Source: Marchantia polymorpha subsp. ruderalis (lineage: Eukaryota > Streptophyta > Marchantiopsida > Marchantiales > Marchantiaceae). From it: a DNA stretch of 64,000 nucleotides. Position numbers and translations under genes: made by a program. Under the pieces are notes generated by a model that saw nothing but the letters and a program-made list of their open reading frames with translations, did not search any database and was not told the DNA's origin. Shown piece after piece: positions 51,539 through 63,840 of this stretch; position 1 is the first letter of the stretch; every line of letters starts with the position of its first letter. The DNA lies in NCBI GenBank assembly GCA_037833965.1, contig AP031353.1:14262501-14326500 (forward strand). The letters run 5' to 3'.

Positions 51539-53288
51539 TCATCGGGAGCGCAGCCGGAGGAGCCAGCCGATAAGGGAGCATCGGCGAATGCGCCTCCGCA
51601 AGGAGGAGCGCGCGCCGGAAGAGGCCGGCGCGGGGGTCGCGCCGGAGGCGGAGGCGGGCTGGCGCGCGTCGGGCGCGGGCAGGAGCAGGAGCATCACGCG
51701 GTCGCGCTGGGCCTTGCACTCCTCGTCGTTCGCGTTCCACTGCAGGACGTGGTTGAGCTTGGCGAGCGCGTCACGGTGCTCGCCGCGGCGGACGTGGTCG
51801 AGCGCCGTCTGACGGTGCGCCAGGCGTCGCGCGCGGTAGGCCTGCTCCTTGTCGGGGAAGGCGCGGAAGAGTCGCGCCCGCATGTCGATGTCGTCGAAGG
51901 CGATGCGGAAGTCGACCATGCTCGCGTCGTAGGGGCATTTGACCAGCTGGTGGTCGATAATAGTCCAGCGGTCGTACGTACGCCCGTCCGTGCACTTGAT
52001 CGGGTCGCTCATGATCTCGCCCGTGATCGGGTCCTCGAACCACTCCGCCATCTCGTCCTCCGTCGGCCTGCTCCGCTGCTGCGCCTGCGACTCCTGCGAC
52101 GCCTCCAGGTTCGCCAACACCTGCACCCACACACCGAAGTCCACCCCGTCAGATCGCGCCACTCTCCGGGGCGCGCGACCCCAAAGCATCATCATCATCA
52201 TCGTCAGGGCCTCGTTACTTACGTCGGCAAAGAAGGCTTCCGTCTCCGTCGTCGTCTCCGCCGTCGGGGACAACGACGAATCGGACGACGTCGTCGTTGT
52301 CGTCTCCGTCATCGGGGACAACGACGAATCGGACGACGTCGTCGTCGCCGACGGCCGCGCCGGCGACGCGTCTCTTTTCGGCAGCGCGCAGTTCCGATCG
52401 CTCCCCAGGTACCGGTTCAGGTCCAGCTCCGGGTCAAGGACGGGCTCGTCCGAGGGCTCCGTCGCGCGGCTCGTCTGCGCCGGCGCAGGAAGGGAGCGCA
52501 GAAGCAGCTCCGGGGGCGCGAGCGGGTGGCTTCCTGCGCCGAAGGAGCTGAAGTTGCGCCGGACGGAATGCGGGAAGGCTTTGAGCGCCCCTTGCGCCTG
52601 TAGAATATTCTTGGGCATCTCCTGGCGCTTCCTCTGCGCATCCTCCTCTTCTTGCCGTCTCTCCTCGTAGCTCGCCAGCTGCGCCCGCAGATCAAAGAAT
52701 GAATGAACGGCATAGAATGGAATCCAATGGAAATGCATCGAATTGCATCGAACTGAACGAAATTGAATGGGATTGGATTGAATCGAATTGCGGGAGAATT
52801 GAACGGGATTGAATGGAATTGAATGCAATAGAATGGTAAAAATCGAATGGAATGCCATGGAATGGAATGAATGGAACTGCGATCGGAATGGCGGGGGCGG
52901 GAGGACTTACATCGACGTGCATGTTGGTCTGAACGGATGTGACGACGCTGACGCGAAGGCTTCTGAGCCTCTGGATTAAGGTGGCCATGTTCCAGAGGCT
53001 GCGGGGCACTTTAAGAACCTGCACGAGGCTATCGCAGGCGCATCGCAGATCCTGGAAACAATGCCTCGACTCGAACTGCTTAAGAAAGTACGCATCCATG
53101 GGGCCCCGGGGCTCAAAATTGTCAATAAGAATCTCTCGCCTCTCTAAGAACTCGAAGGCCTGCTTCAGGCTCCCGACGAAGAGCCCGAGCTCGCGCATCG
53201 CCTCCGCGCTGTGGCGCTTCTTCTCGCACACCGCCTCCACATCGCGCAGCAGCACCACCAGCTTGATCGCCTCGTCCAGGGGATCCAT
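51539..53288 (-). CDS. U-box E3 ligase-like protein with N-terminal helical domain, 3 exons
   Basis: Exons in transcript order: 53288-52911, 52678-52223, 52120-51539, all GT-AG and in phase 0, giving 471 residues. Residues 1-125 are helical and Leu-rich (MDPLDEAIKLVVLLRDVEAV start). They resemble the N-terminal bundles of MLKL/MCA-type proteins, a fold-level guess. Residues 127-278 are charged then Ser/Thr/Asp-rich with a 16-residue tandem repeat (SSDSSLSPMTETTTTT type). Residues 303-368 are a U-box (FEDPITGEIMSDPI..DGRTYDR), which normally recruits ubiquitin-loaded E2 without zinc. Residues 370-418 look like one TPR-type helical pair, and a basic tail follows. Exon 3 is strikingly GC-rich. 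The ATG opens the family-like helical domain; an in-frame open stretch upstream (to 53501) is probably leader. The target is unknown. Confidence 0.82.
52684..52890. repeat. Degenerate GAATG/GAATT pentamer tract in intron 1
   Basis: Nearly all of intron 1 of the U-box gene is made of variants of GAATGGAATT, with inserts such as GCATCGAATT. This looks like a decayed pentanucleotide microsatellite. On the coding strand it reads CATTCCATTC-like. Pentamer tracts of this kind expand by slippage. Confidence 0.8.
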
Positions 53289-53560
53289 GGCTTGCAGCCT
53301 CCGCCAATGCCCCCCACCCGATCTCTTATTCTCCTCTCCCTCTCCTCTCCTCTCCTCTGCTCTGCTCTGCTCTTTCCTGCTCTGATCTACCGCGAGCCAC
53401 TGCCCCGGCCCCTGCACTTCACCAGGCTCCGGCTCCCGCAGCAGCAATAGCAATGGCTGCAGCTCCCCTCTGCCGATCCAGCGCCATCTCTCCGCCTGCA
53501 CTGCCTCCTCGCCCTCTCCCCTTTCCGTGCTTCGTCTGCCAGCCGTGGCCGCAGGACTCC

Positions 53561-53576
53561 ATTAATATAATATTAT
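53561..53576 (-). promoter_or_regulatory. Possible TATA region of the U-box gene
   Basis: ATTAATATAATATTAT is a short AT-only patch in GC-rich surroundings about 270 bp upstream of the U-box ATG. On the minus strand it contains TATATTAAT. It is the only TATA-like site near that gene. Since it is close to palindromic it could also serve rightward transcription. Confidence 0.35.
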
Positions 53577-53599
53577 CGGCCCTGTGCTCGGGTGCAAAT

Positions 53600-56500
53600 C
53601 AGCGGCCGCAGCCTCAGGCGTGGACAGGACGGAAGCCACCGCCATGCTAGTCGACCGCACACCCATTTCGGGCATCGGCAGCAACAACTTAAATTCGGAT
53701 GCGGAGAAGATGAAGAAGAAGAAGGAGGAGAAGAAACGCGAGCCCGTGGGGAATTTGTGCAGATTTTCCAAGCTCGATCTCGCTCGCTCGCGCTCTGCTG
53801 CTCTCGCGGATCTTGTTCTTGTCTAGCGACGTGTGTCCTGATGATGGACCGAGTGCCAGCGGCGAGAACCGGACGAAGTGGAGGAGGAAGGGTAGAGCCG
53901 ATCGGCCCGGCTCAGATTCTTTCGTATTCGTCTTCGTCTTCGTCTGCATCGATGAGAGGATGATGGCGCGACGGGACCAGCAGCAGCATCAGCAGGAGCA
54001 GGAGGAGGATTCGGCGAGAGTCCACTTTATGAGCGCCCCTCGCACGCACAAGTGTCTGCTGCCGATTCGGTGGGACGTGGCGGGTCTAAATTCTGCGTGC
54101 GCCACAGGCATGGCGAGGTGCCCTCTGCCCTTTGCATATTCCCCAGCCTCGTCGTCCTCGCACAGCGTCAGCAGGGGCCCTATATTTCAGCCAGCCGCTA
54201 CGTTCGAGCGGATCCTGGGCTCATCCGGCCCGCCACTTGCGCCTCCATCGTTCTTATTATTATTCTCAGCCGGCCATCAGATCATCAGACCATCACATCG
54301 ACAATACAGAGCCTGCCCGTCCTCGTTTTGCATGACCTCCAAGCTCCAGGAGACTCAGAGTCATCAGGATTTTGCAGCTCCTGATCCTCTGCTACTTCTG
54401 CGGCTGCTGCTGCTGCTAATGCTGCTGGACTTTATCTTCCCCCCTCTCATGGAGAGAAATGAGGGACCGACCGCCGGCCGGCCTGCCTCTGCCTCCCCCG
54501 GCCCTCGAGAAGGCCCCTGAAGATTCGGGACCGCTCCTGAATTTCTGCTCCTGTGGAACTGCGCGATTCCGTGACGAAGAGGCTAAGCAACAAAAGTGCT
54601 CTCCTGCTGATCTGACCGTGACTGAGGAAAGTGAGAGTGAGAGTGGAGCGAGTGCCTGAACATGAGGAGCCGCAGCATGTCGTCGACATTTTTGTAATCT
54701 TATTTATTTCTTAGCAGCTCATGGACCTTCGTCATCTGAGTTTTAGCAGTTGCTGATAGAGGGCCGACAGTTTTCCGGGGGGCAGGTTTCCTTGCACTTA
54801 GCGGATTGCCCTCACGACAGAAAAAGCGAGTCACGAATCCTGCTCTGCGGCGCATGACGACGATGATGCTGCTGCTTGAGGCACCAAGTATACACGGAAA
54901 GCACCTGAGCCCGTATTCCCATCGCAGATGCGTACAAGACTGGGTCAGAGTCGGCTGCAGGCGCCGGGAAGCTCATTAGAATCGACTAATTTAATGGACA
55001 CAATGGACCGAGTGTAATAAAGTGCCAGGCCAAAACGCCAATGTCCCTCTTTCGTGGCTCATGAGCCCAGGCCCCGGGGCTGCAGCATCCGGGATAACAG
55101 GTCAGGCCGTCAGAGCTGGAGGTCGTTCGTTTGGAGCTGTGGACCTTCGTGAGCCCACCGGTACTTAACGAACCGGAAAGCCTGATCTCGATGCGTATTT
55201 GTGGGCTCCAGATTGGCAAAGTGCGCGCTACAGAGGAAGCAATTGAGCTTCTTCGGGACTGGAAGAAAATTATGATGATGATGATGATAGAAGAGGAGGA
55301 AGAGGAGGAGGAGGAGGTGCTGGTACGGCTGAGATGAGCGGGGAGGCCGGGGCCGAATTGCATTTGAGGGAACATCCCCGCGGATCCAAGGCAGTGAATT
55401 CGCAGAAATGCAAATGCGTAGCGTGCTGTGGCAAGGGAGCAGATATACCTTGAGTGACGTCTGGCGGAAGGGGGAAGTACGGTTCCCCAATGAGTGTCTG
55501 CCCCGTCAAGTAATCAGTCATTGTGGTGTGGCATTGTCCTTCCTTCCTTCCTTCCTCCCCCTGCTGTGCACATGAGGCTACGCCTCGCTCGGCCTGCATG
55601 GAACGTTCTGTAGTACGACGAGTGCTCTCACATGTCCATGGCTCGTCGACGGGTCGTCAGACGTAGAGGCATGCAGACATCGTGTTTCTCACTCACTGTT
55701 GTGCGAGACTGGTTTCGACATAATCCTTGTGAGCGGGGAATCTGGTCAAACATACTCGGATGGAAAGGCGGATTCCCCGGGGGTGACGGTGAGCGTGCGA
55801 TTGCCAATCTCACGCTGATGACATTGCGCGGTAAGCTCGTAGCCTAGGCATGCTGAAGTAGACGACGATGTCCTTTGCGCAATAAGGCAGAAAATAGGAG
55901 TCACTTGCTGCATGGTCCGTATAGAAAAGCTTTTCGAATAAAAGTGGGCGACAAAAACGCAACCTTCTTGAGGAGCGGTAGGCCGAATTGGCTTCCCTAG
56001 GTCCCAGAAACAAAGAGTCAGATGTCGTTCTTTGCACAAATAAGCAAAGAAGGCACGAGAATCGACAGGGCTCCTCATATGCAAAAAAGCTTTCAAATCT
56101 AGCTTCGAAGAGGAGTCCATGGCTGGGTTTCTGTAGAAGCAAAATGACTCGTTTCAGTCTCCTTGGCTTTATTCCTATAATCGATAAAAGAATATCACAT
56201 AGCCCCTTCCTTCGAGAGCCTACTTTACAAGATTCGCTACGACAGCTCCTACTCCAGTACCCCGTGTAAGCAACTTCACTGGTGCTACTCGATCGAAAGC
56301 TTCCGCCATGACTTTGTGAGGCAGTTTTCCCAGCGAATCAAGTTAAAAATAGAAGCTCGGACTCTCTGTTGACCACAATCAACAGAGTCAACCCACGACA
56401 AAAGCCGACGTCATATGCTTTGCTACATGAGTGCTTTATTGATACAACCAGGAAGGTGTCTATTTCCCGGACCTAACAACTTCAAAAAATGGTTCCGTTT

Positions 56501-56871
56501 ATCAATCTTCACTAATGCACTACAATATGACAATTCTTGCTTGTACATGACTAATCTCGCTAGCCGAGGCTGGCCCGACAGGGCCGTCTTGCGCTAGGCA
56601 GTGTCGTCGAGAAGGACCCTCTAAGAATGTGACACTGGTGATATTTCTATCTTCTCATGTCAGTGTATCTGAACGAATGGGCATAAACTTGGTGATCAGA
56701 TAGTATAGTTGACTAGATTTGGCAACTCAAACGTAGAAACCCTTTCTCACTAAATAATATTGGGCAAAAGCATTGGTGGTATGCCAAGGCGGCACGGGCA
56801 CGGGCACTTTTTGAACGTCGAACTTGAGCGAGTAGCCCTCAGACGAGCACCAAACCTGGTCAATATATATC
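53600..56871. other. Intergenic region between U-box and TRM6 genes
   Basis: The left two-thirds are GC-moderate with long but low-complexity frames. The longest, 235 codons on plus at 53813-54520, is rich in Ser, Pro and Leu runs and lacks domains. An ATG and GAGGAG repeat lies near 55272-55318 and a CCTT run near 55537-55556. The right end should contain the TRM6 3' untranslated region. No gene is supported. Confidence 0.5.
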
Positions 56872-59800
56872 TCAAACACAGTTTGTAATTCGTATGCCAC
56901 TCAGTGTGAAGCCACCGGTGGCACTCATCTGCATATGGGGATGCGATCTGAGGGGCAACACCTGCCATGACGTATACCTTGAGTGAATTAGCTCACTGCT
57001 CCTCGATAAAACGACTGCTTAAGACAGAAGACAGTTGTGCAAAACAGATGATGTAAACATAGACAAAGGCCCAGTAAGAACAGGAATGCTACCTGATACT
57101 CCCGACACCAAGGCTCTGTGAGCTGTAAGGCAATGGCCATGTTGTTTTTTTGCAGTTGAAACATACATTCTGCCAACGGCTGCAACAAGCACAAGCGGTG
57201 GTGAATGTCCTCCCCCAGTCACCAAGTCAATCAGAACTTATAAACGATATCGAGAATATCTGTTAATCATTCAATCGGTCCAGTGTTTGTTACCTGTTGA
57301 TACGGTGAATAGATTACGAAGGGCGAAGAAGAAGAAAGAAGAGGAATCAACTGCTTGACAACTGTCCAAGCATCTAGTTCCGGTGCAGCAACCAGCAAGC
57401 TGCAACACAACCATCACACGTCTTAACATAAGCTACCAACCTGTTGCGACAAGCTATGCAGGAAACAATAAAAAACACTCGTCCAACTTGGTTATATTGC
57501 GAATGAAGTCATGCAGAAAGAGGAAACTGACGACAGAAAGATACCTTGAAAAGCCTTGATTTGCCCACTTAAATATGTCAGCACTGGTGGCTTCATTTCC
57601 GGGTCGAGGACCTTTGCTCGCCTTCCCTTCGCCAACAGCTGTTGGGTTAGCCTCCTTGTCTCCTAATTCACAGGCATCCTCTTCTCTGTCCTCTGCAGGA
57701 AGGCTGTGAGATGTTTTCTGGTCCAGATCCATATTTTGCTTGACGGACATTTCAGTTGAAGGCGCTTCCATGTCCTTGATTTGAGAGTCTTCTACTACAC
57801 CATCAGTGGTATTTTGGGCTGGGGAGATGATATTTGTAGTTTCCTTGTCCACATCCATACTCTCCGTAACAGGTGTTTCCGTTGACAATGCTTCTACAGC
57901 CATGCTTGGAGAGTCGTTCACAACAGCATCCGTTGCATTTTGCCCAATGGTGCTGTTTTTTGGCTCTTCAAGGGTGCTGAGAGCTTGGGCCAGTGCCTCT
58001 CGCTCTGCAACGCCAACACCATTCTGGTCTTTCGAGCGCAATGCCGACTGCCGAGCAGCGACCAATTTCTCCAAAGGAGCGCGCAGCACACTGGTCACGA
58101 TCACCGAAGGAGATGTGAGTGGCACAGGTTTGCGTTGCAAACAAGGAAACAAGAAGAACGAAGCTAACTGGCACATTGGCAAGAGCACGAGTAATAAGGA
58201 GGTGGAAGCACTCACCTTAAGGCAGTGGCATCGTCCAGATTTAGCAGTCGCACCATATCTATGGGTGGACGTTTGGTAGTATAATACGTGCTGCAGATAG
58301 AACCGTGACCTGCCAGGCTCCACACCGTCCAGGCCCAATTTCAAGCTCAAAAAGCTCCAATAAATTTGATGAAACCCCTAGGCTTTTGCTGGTTCTGTCA
58401 CCAGTCCACAAAAGCTTGTGACCAATACCTCAAAATAACAAAATATAGACGGCACTTGACTGCACACGTAGATTTGAGCCACCAAGACGGACTTTCAAAG
58501 GCATGCTACGCAAATTATAACATCGCAAATACCTCCTAATCGTTCTGTCACGGCGGCTGTTATAAGTCCTCCAAGTGATTCCAGTACAAGAATGTCGGAA
58601 TTGGGTCCGACATTTGCGAGAGACATCATTAGGGCCAGCGTGTCCATACGGCAAAACCTACACAACGGGAAAAAAATAAGCTCTGCTTTCCTCGTCCAAG
58701 CTCGTTAATCATATTAGCCTCTCCGTCATCAGCGTTGAGATATATCCATCCATAGCGTGCAAGTGACAAGGGCATCCTCAGAAGTTCCAAGTGGCACAAA
58801 AGCTGCTGGCTCGAAAGTATGCGGTTTACAATGCTTCTTACCCAATTTTTCGCGGATCCTTGACGAAGTAAGCCTCGCAAATACTGCACACGGGAGACAG
58901 GTAGATCGAGGCGCTCAACGAAATATTTTCAAGTCAAAGATCACAGTTTACGTAGCTCGCGCTCAATCATCTATCAATTACACACATGGGGCATGAGGAT
59001 CGTAGCTCAGGACGATCACGAGGCCACTGCACAATGACCTAAGGCAACAGCCCTACAAGAGAAAAATCTTGCGACGAACATGCAAGTTGAATAGTGGCCC
59101 AAATCAGAAAATCCAGAAGATTATTAGCACCTTCAAATGTATTTCTACCGACTCGATCAAGTTATCTGCTTCGGAACTAGCGTGCGAACATTTCGGCAAT
59201 TAAAGGGATCCACAAAAAAAGCAACCACAATAACGCACCTCCTTGCAGATGGACGCCTTAGAAGCACTCGCGGCGCATATTTCTTCTGCTTTTTCTTCAT
59301 GTACTTCTCCTGTGCAATGATACATCCTCGATGAGTTCAAAACATCTATTTCCTACCTTTCACTAACAGAACCACGATAAGAACACGAAGATGCAACAAA
59401 GATCTGAACATACCTGTGAGAAAGCTGTCTTAGTTTCAAAGGATGCACTGTTGGCTACAAGAGCATCAATGATTTCCTTCCCTGATGCACCATCTCTGCA
59501 TACCATCATTGTAAAGATGAACGTCACTGACTGGCAACCAAATCTCTCCTCATTAACATTATGGGACATCCAGCACTAAGAAAACACTAAAAGGGCAGGT
59601 AAATGGCGAAGAAAAACCTTTTCATACGGTCGATGTCATCAGACGACAGTGTCTGCGCTTTATTATCGTCCACCAGGGCTCGGTTGTCTCTATCCTTCAC
59701 ATCTTCAGAATCTTGATCTGTCTCAATTTGCTGCCGCTTTTCATTCCTGCCATTCACATCTGTGATCCAGTTTACAAGGTCAGACCTTGCAGAATGCTGA

Positions 59801-60548
59801 TTACTATTGGCATAGGTTGGTGCATAATTCACTAGCTTCTTGACATTTTCTGGCTGCAACGATATCAACTAACGTAATTCCTAAGGAAACATCTGGCATT
59901 CTCATTCAAACGAAGTCCCGTGCCACAATATTCAAAACCTGACTGGAAGCAAATGACAGCAAAATGTTATCCAAGTCAATGATATTGGTCTAGAAAGGAA
60001 TTCGTGCGTAAGAGGTATCACTTGCCTGAGACATTGGGCATTCGAACAAGTTTGGAGCTATTCCGTTCACTCTGCATCTCGAAAACAGCTCCAAAGGGCT
60101 GTCCGACTAATGCTTCGAGGGTACATTTGGTATTGCCGATTTTCAGTGTCCTGCAGAATACGGAGAGAAATCAATCCACCCGCTGAGCTGCGAATTATGA
60201 AAACTGCCAATGACTGCTGGGCAGCTTAAAAGTTGAGTCGTTGATGCCGTAAAACACGAGCTGCAGCGGGGCTTTGTCTATCGAACTACAGTCAAAGCGA
60301 AGTCAAAAAATTCAAATACTTTCCAAATATTATGGTCTGTCCAGGATACAACGAGGTCAATATGCTAAACTGCTGAGCCGAAATAATGAGAAGAGAAATC
60401 TGAGGTTCCAAATTTATCACTGCGTTTGTACTCACGATGTGCTGTGAAGACGGGCAAACGTCATTCTGTCACCATCATTGATGTCCAACAGGACCGAGCT
60501 GCCAAACTCCGCACAGCTCTGTATGGAACTCTTGTTGGTCATCGACAT
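56872..60548 (-). CDS. TRM6: tRNA m1A58 methyltransferase non-catalytic subunit TRM6/GCD10, 12 exons
   Basis: Exons in transcript order: 60548-60436, 60150-60026, 59849-59618, 59495-59414, 59309-59239, 58883-58842, 58657-58533, 58309-58216, 58090-57545, 57399-57294, 57179-57093, 56961-56872; 570 residues. Family landmarks in order are LLDINDGDRMTFARL, TLKIGNTKCTLEALVGQPFG, AQTLSSDDIDRMK, GASGKEIIDALVANSASFETK, EKYMKKKQKKYAPRVLLRRP, RMDTLALMMSLANV, ERLGG and PLAECMFQL..MAIALQLTEPW.REYQ. TRM6 pairs with the catalytic subunit TRM61 in the nucleus to methylate A58 of tRNAs, including initiator tRNA. Intron 2 has a GC donor (CAG|GCAAGT) that alone keeps frame. Exon 9 adds an acidic insert with two diverged copies of a ~40-residue repeat, making the protein longer than the ~450 residues I recall for Arabidopsis. 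The ATG is the first after an in-frame stop. Confidence 0.93.
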
Positions 60549-60610
60549 TTCCACAGTTTGAAAATTGATAAACAAACGCAATTTGGTGGTGAGAGAGCAG
60601 AGTTCCAATC

Positions 60611-60634
60611 AAAACCCTGGGGAGCTAGGGTTTT
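60611..60634 (-). promoter_or_regulatory. Telo-box-like element upstream of TRM6
   Basis: On the minus strand AAAACCCTAG lies about 80 bp upstream of the TRM6 ATG, matching the plant telo-box (AAACCCTA). It forms 8-bp inverted arms with a second AAAACCCT on the plus strand (60611-60618 and 60627-60634). Telo-boxes are common near starts of plant genes for the translation machinery, which suits a tRNA-modification gene. Confidence 0.45.
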
Positions 60635-62717
60635 GCTGCAAAACCCCGTTCACATCCCGCACATCAAGAGTTTGCTAATTTTTCAAAGCAGATCCCTCTC
60701 TTGCAACAGAATCTTCCTTCGCGACATAAGGACAAAATAGCACCAACGAACAACAACCGTAGTACAGTGTGTGCAATTTGCCAAGTCAGCAGCAGCAACG
60801 GAGTGTTCTGCCGATGAAAAAGATCTCTAGGTTCACTCGTAGGCTCTCCTGTGAAAAAGGCGCGAAGCGAGTAGAGGTGCGACAAGAGGAAGAGAAGGAT
60901 TCAAGACTCAATTCTAATAGGACTGTATTACTTTGTGCAATGTCTTGTTTGTACAAGCCCTCGATGTCGCCTCGTCTCACATCCACGGTGTGTTTCGTTC
61001 ACCATGAAAGGAGAAATCAGATGTCGATATCAAGTTTCTCTCGGAGCTTCTTTCAAAACATAAATATATGTATGTTATGTGCAGAAACCTTTGTCTTGCA
61101 GGCCTCCAATCATTCAAACAGTGCTCTAGACTGCATCTTTGGGAGCAAAGTTTTATCTTCTATTACGCAGCCGAATATTTCCTTTGCATACTCGACAACT
61201 GGTAAAGTTTGTTAATAACATTTTTGGTATGGCAGCATAAACTGCACCTAGGTTTTGGACTATATGATGAATTCCGTCAATGGCTTTCCCTCATCATCCA
61301 AAAAGCTTTTACAGTCTAACCCCGAGAGACGGATAAAGGTCTGCGTTGAATGACATGACAGAAGGGAAGAACAATCAGTGACCAACTAACTGAAAGGGAC
61401 AACACATTTGGAAACAAGGTTGGCAGACTATATTTCACCTATGTTACAAACATCGTAAGGCATTTTGAAAGGCTTGTCGTATTTGGAACTCTACTTCTAC
61501 CTTTCTAGTTCTACTTCAAGGCTTGAGGTTTGGCTTGAAGAGAGAATGCGGTTGTGAATAATATCACAAGCTGGGGACATTTAGAAACATCTTCAAATGA
61601 GAGAAGAACGGACTTTGGAGTCTCCTTGCAACCAGATCGAAAAAAATAACATTTTTTACCAAGTTAAACAAAATTGGAAAAGATCAATCTTGTGGATAAA
61701 ATGCAAACCTTGACCATCGTAGAACAGTCGCGTTTTACGTGTTCTCGTGGTGGTGGCGGTAGGTTTGCACCTCTCGGAGTATAATATGTCCAAAGGTCTC
61801 GCAACGAGGATCCAAGAATATTTTGATTACGCCACCAGCATGCCAACTTCGAGCATCAATCAAACCCCTGGAAAAGGCTCACTTCGAATATAAAACGACT
61901 CCTTCTGCAGCGCTTCCCAAAACTTGTCTTTCTCCTCGTCCTCGTGCGCACCACACACCAAGCTACGAACGGAACCTGCTGAACAAATTACGGCGGATCT
62001 TGTGATGCAAACCTCCAGACGCTCACGTCCGCACCTCTACACGCCTCCACACTTCCAACAGAGCTCTTCACAAGAAACTTCGCCACATTACGCAAAGCTT
62101 CATGACATGAATGACGGCTGCCTTGATTCAAGCTTGATCGGTCCCGCCTCTCCAGCCTGAATTTTTCCCGCATCTTGACTCGATTTCGGTTCTCAGCATT
62201 AATTGCCAGAGACAGTGGGCAAGTCTCCAGTCAAGTGTCAGCCAAACGATTTATTCAAACCATTATATCCCGATCTCGAAATATTATGGCTGCTCTGGTA
62301 ATTTATTCAGTCCTCTTTGAAGTGAGATAATGTATACTACTTAATTTGCTTAGATGGCAGAGAAATAAACAGTTCCTTTTTTTACAATAATAAGAAAGGT
62401 GGCACCAGCTAATATAGAATAAAGGATGGGCATACTTGATCAGGAATACGTCACGTGGAGTAGACCCCAATAACATGTCTTTAAATTATGTGATACTACA
62501 TCTACTCCATTACATTTTAATTTCAGACAACTTGAATAGTCCATGAATTCTTGTTCAACGTTGTTCATTTCCTGTTGTTACACTCGTGAGAACTTAAAGA
62601 ATTAGAATTATGATCACTCCATGTGATTTAATACATCATTCGTTTTTACACTCTCCCACACAAAGCATGTAAAGTCGGGATTCATAAATCCCGACTAGCT
62701 CTGGAGGCTAGGGGGGA

Positions 62718-62733
62718 TGTTTAGGGTTTAGGG
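62718..62733 (+). repeat. Two interstitial TTTAGGG telomere-type units
   Basis: TTTAGGGTTTAGGG is the plant telomere repeat in two copies. Such short interstitial copies are common and may come from telomerase-assisted break repair or promoter elements. A perfect hairpin lies 22 bp to the left. Confidence 0.7.
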
Positions 62734-63840
62734 TGAAGTCGGATAATGACGATTTTTACATCTGTACTTGATTACTTTCTGAGTTGTCTTTTCTCTTGGA
62801 TATGAATTATTCATGTAGATTAGTCGTTTTGACTTCTCAAATTATGTCTAGTATATTTACCATGTGTATAAGTGTGTATGTTCGCTTTAATGCAAGTCGA
62901 GTACATGCAGACAAATGCTCTCTAATGTCACAAAATTATCTCACGTGTAATTGCAAACACCAGAAATATTTGATTGCATCATTAATAACTTATATGTGTA
63001 TACCATATTTATTGAAATCTGAAACGCGGAAATGACCAACCCAACAATATTAGAAGAAACTTGTAAGATATCGTATTCCTCAGTCACGTTTTTTTTGTTA
63101 TGTTAGGCTAAGATGCTAAAACCCAACAAAACAAACAACATAAATGAAATCATATCATATGGAGAAGCAAAAATAAGCTCAAAGTTGACCTCACCGCCAA
63201 CTAGAGATATTTTGATCTTATTACAATGTTGCTTTTCGATCATTAGAATACACATTGCTAGCATGAGAAAGTGTAGCCCACAAGTTGTACCTCGTCTTTT
63301 TTTGTGAAAGAGATTGTGCTCCACTGGACTCGGCAACTAAAGAATTGATGGGTTATAAACAGACAAACCTAACTGTAACTACGCCCTGATAACATATTAT
63401 ATATCATAAGATCAATTGCAATTTCTATCTTCCCGCAATCGCTTCCTCACACAAGTATGAATCAAACTAACATTTAATGTACATGGTAAAGGAAAATTTG
63501 GAAAGTCTTAACCCTTTGAATGGTGAAATCTCTACCATAAACACACACAAAAATCACTCTTCCGGTCACTTACCAATTTCAAATATTGGTAAGGCAAATG
63601 CTCATTTGATAAAGGAATTTTTTATAGAATCGTGATTGATAGAAAAGAAAAAATATATGTACTCTACTCTCTCGTAAAAATAAATTTGAGTATTCTTTGG
63701 CATGTGAAATCATCGGTGAGAATAAAATTAAAGTAAAGTAAGCTATACATATGTCCCAGTTATGGTAACAACGGCTAAGATTGACAATGTTCATTTATAG
63801 CTAATTTGAGATTACAAAATTAATCAAAATAATTCCAATG

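Noticed and set aside
53813-54520. 235-codon plus-strand open frame
   Set aside because: Runs of Ser, Pro, Leu and Gln with several overlapping frames of similar length in GC-rich DNA; not protein-like.
60200-60290. Extra TRM6 exon encoding SIDKAPLQLVFYGINDSTF
   Set aside because: Open and preceded by a TAG acceptor, but it lacks a good donor before an in-frame stop and has no counterpart in the family; skipping it joins conserved blocks in frame.
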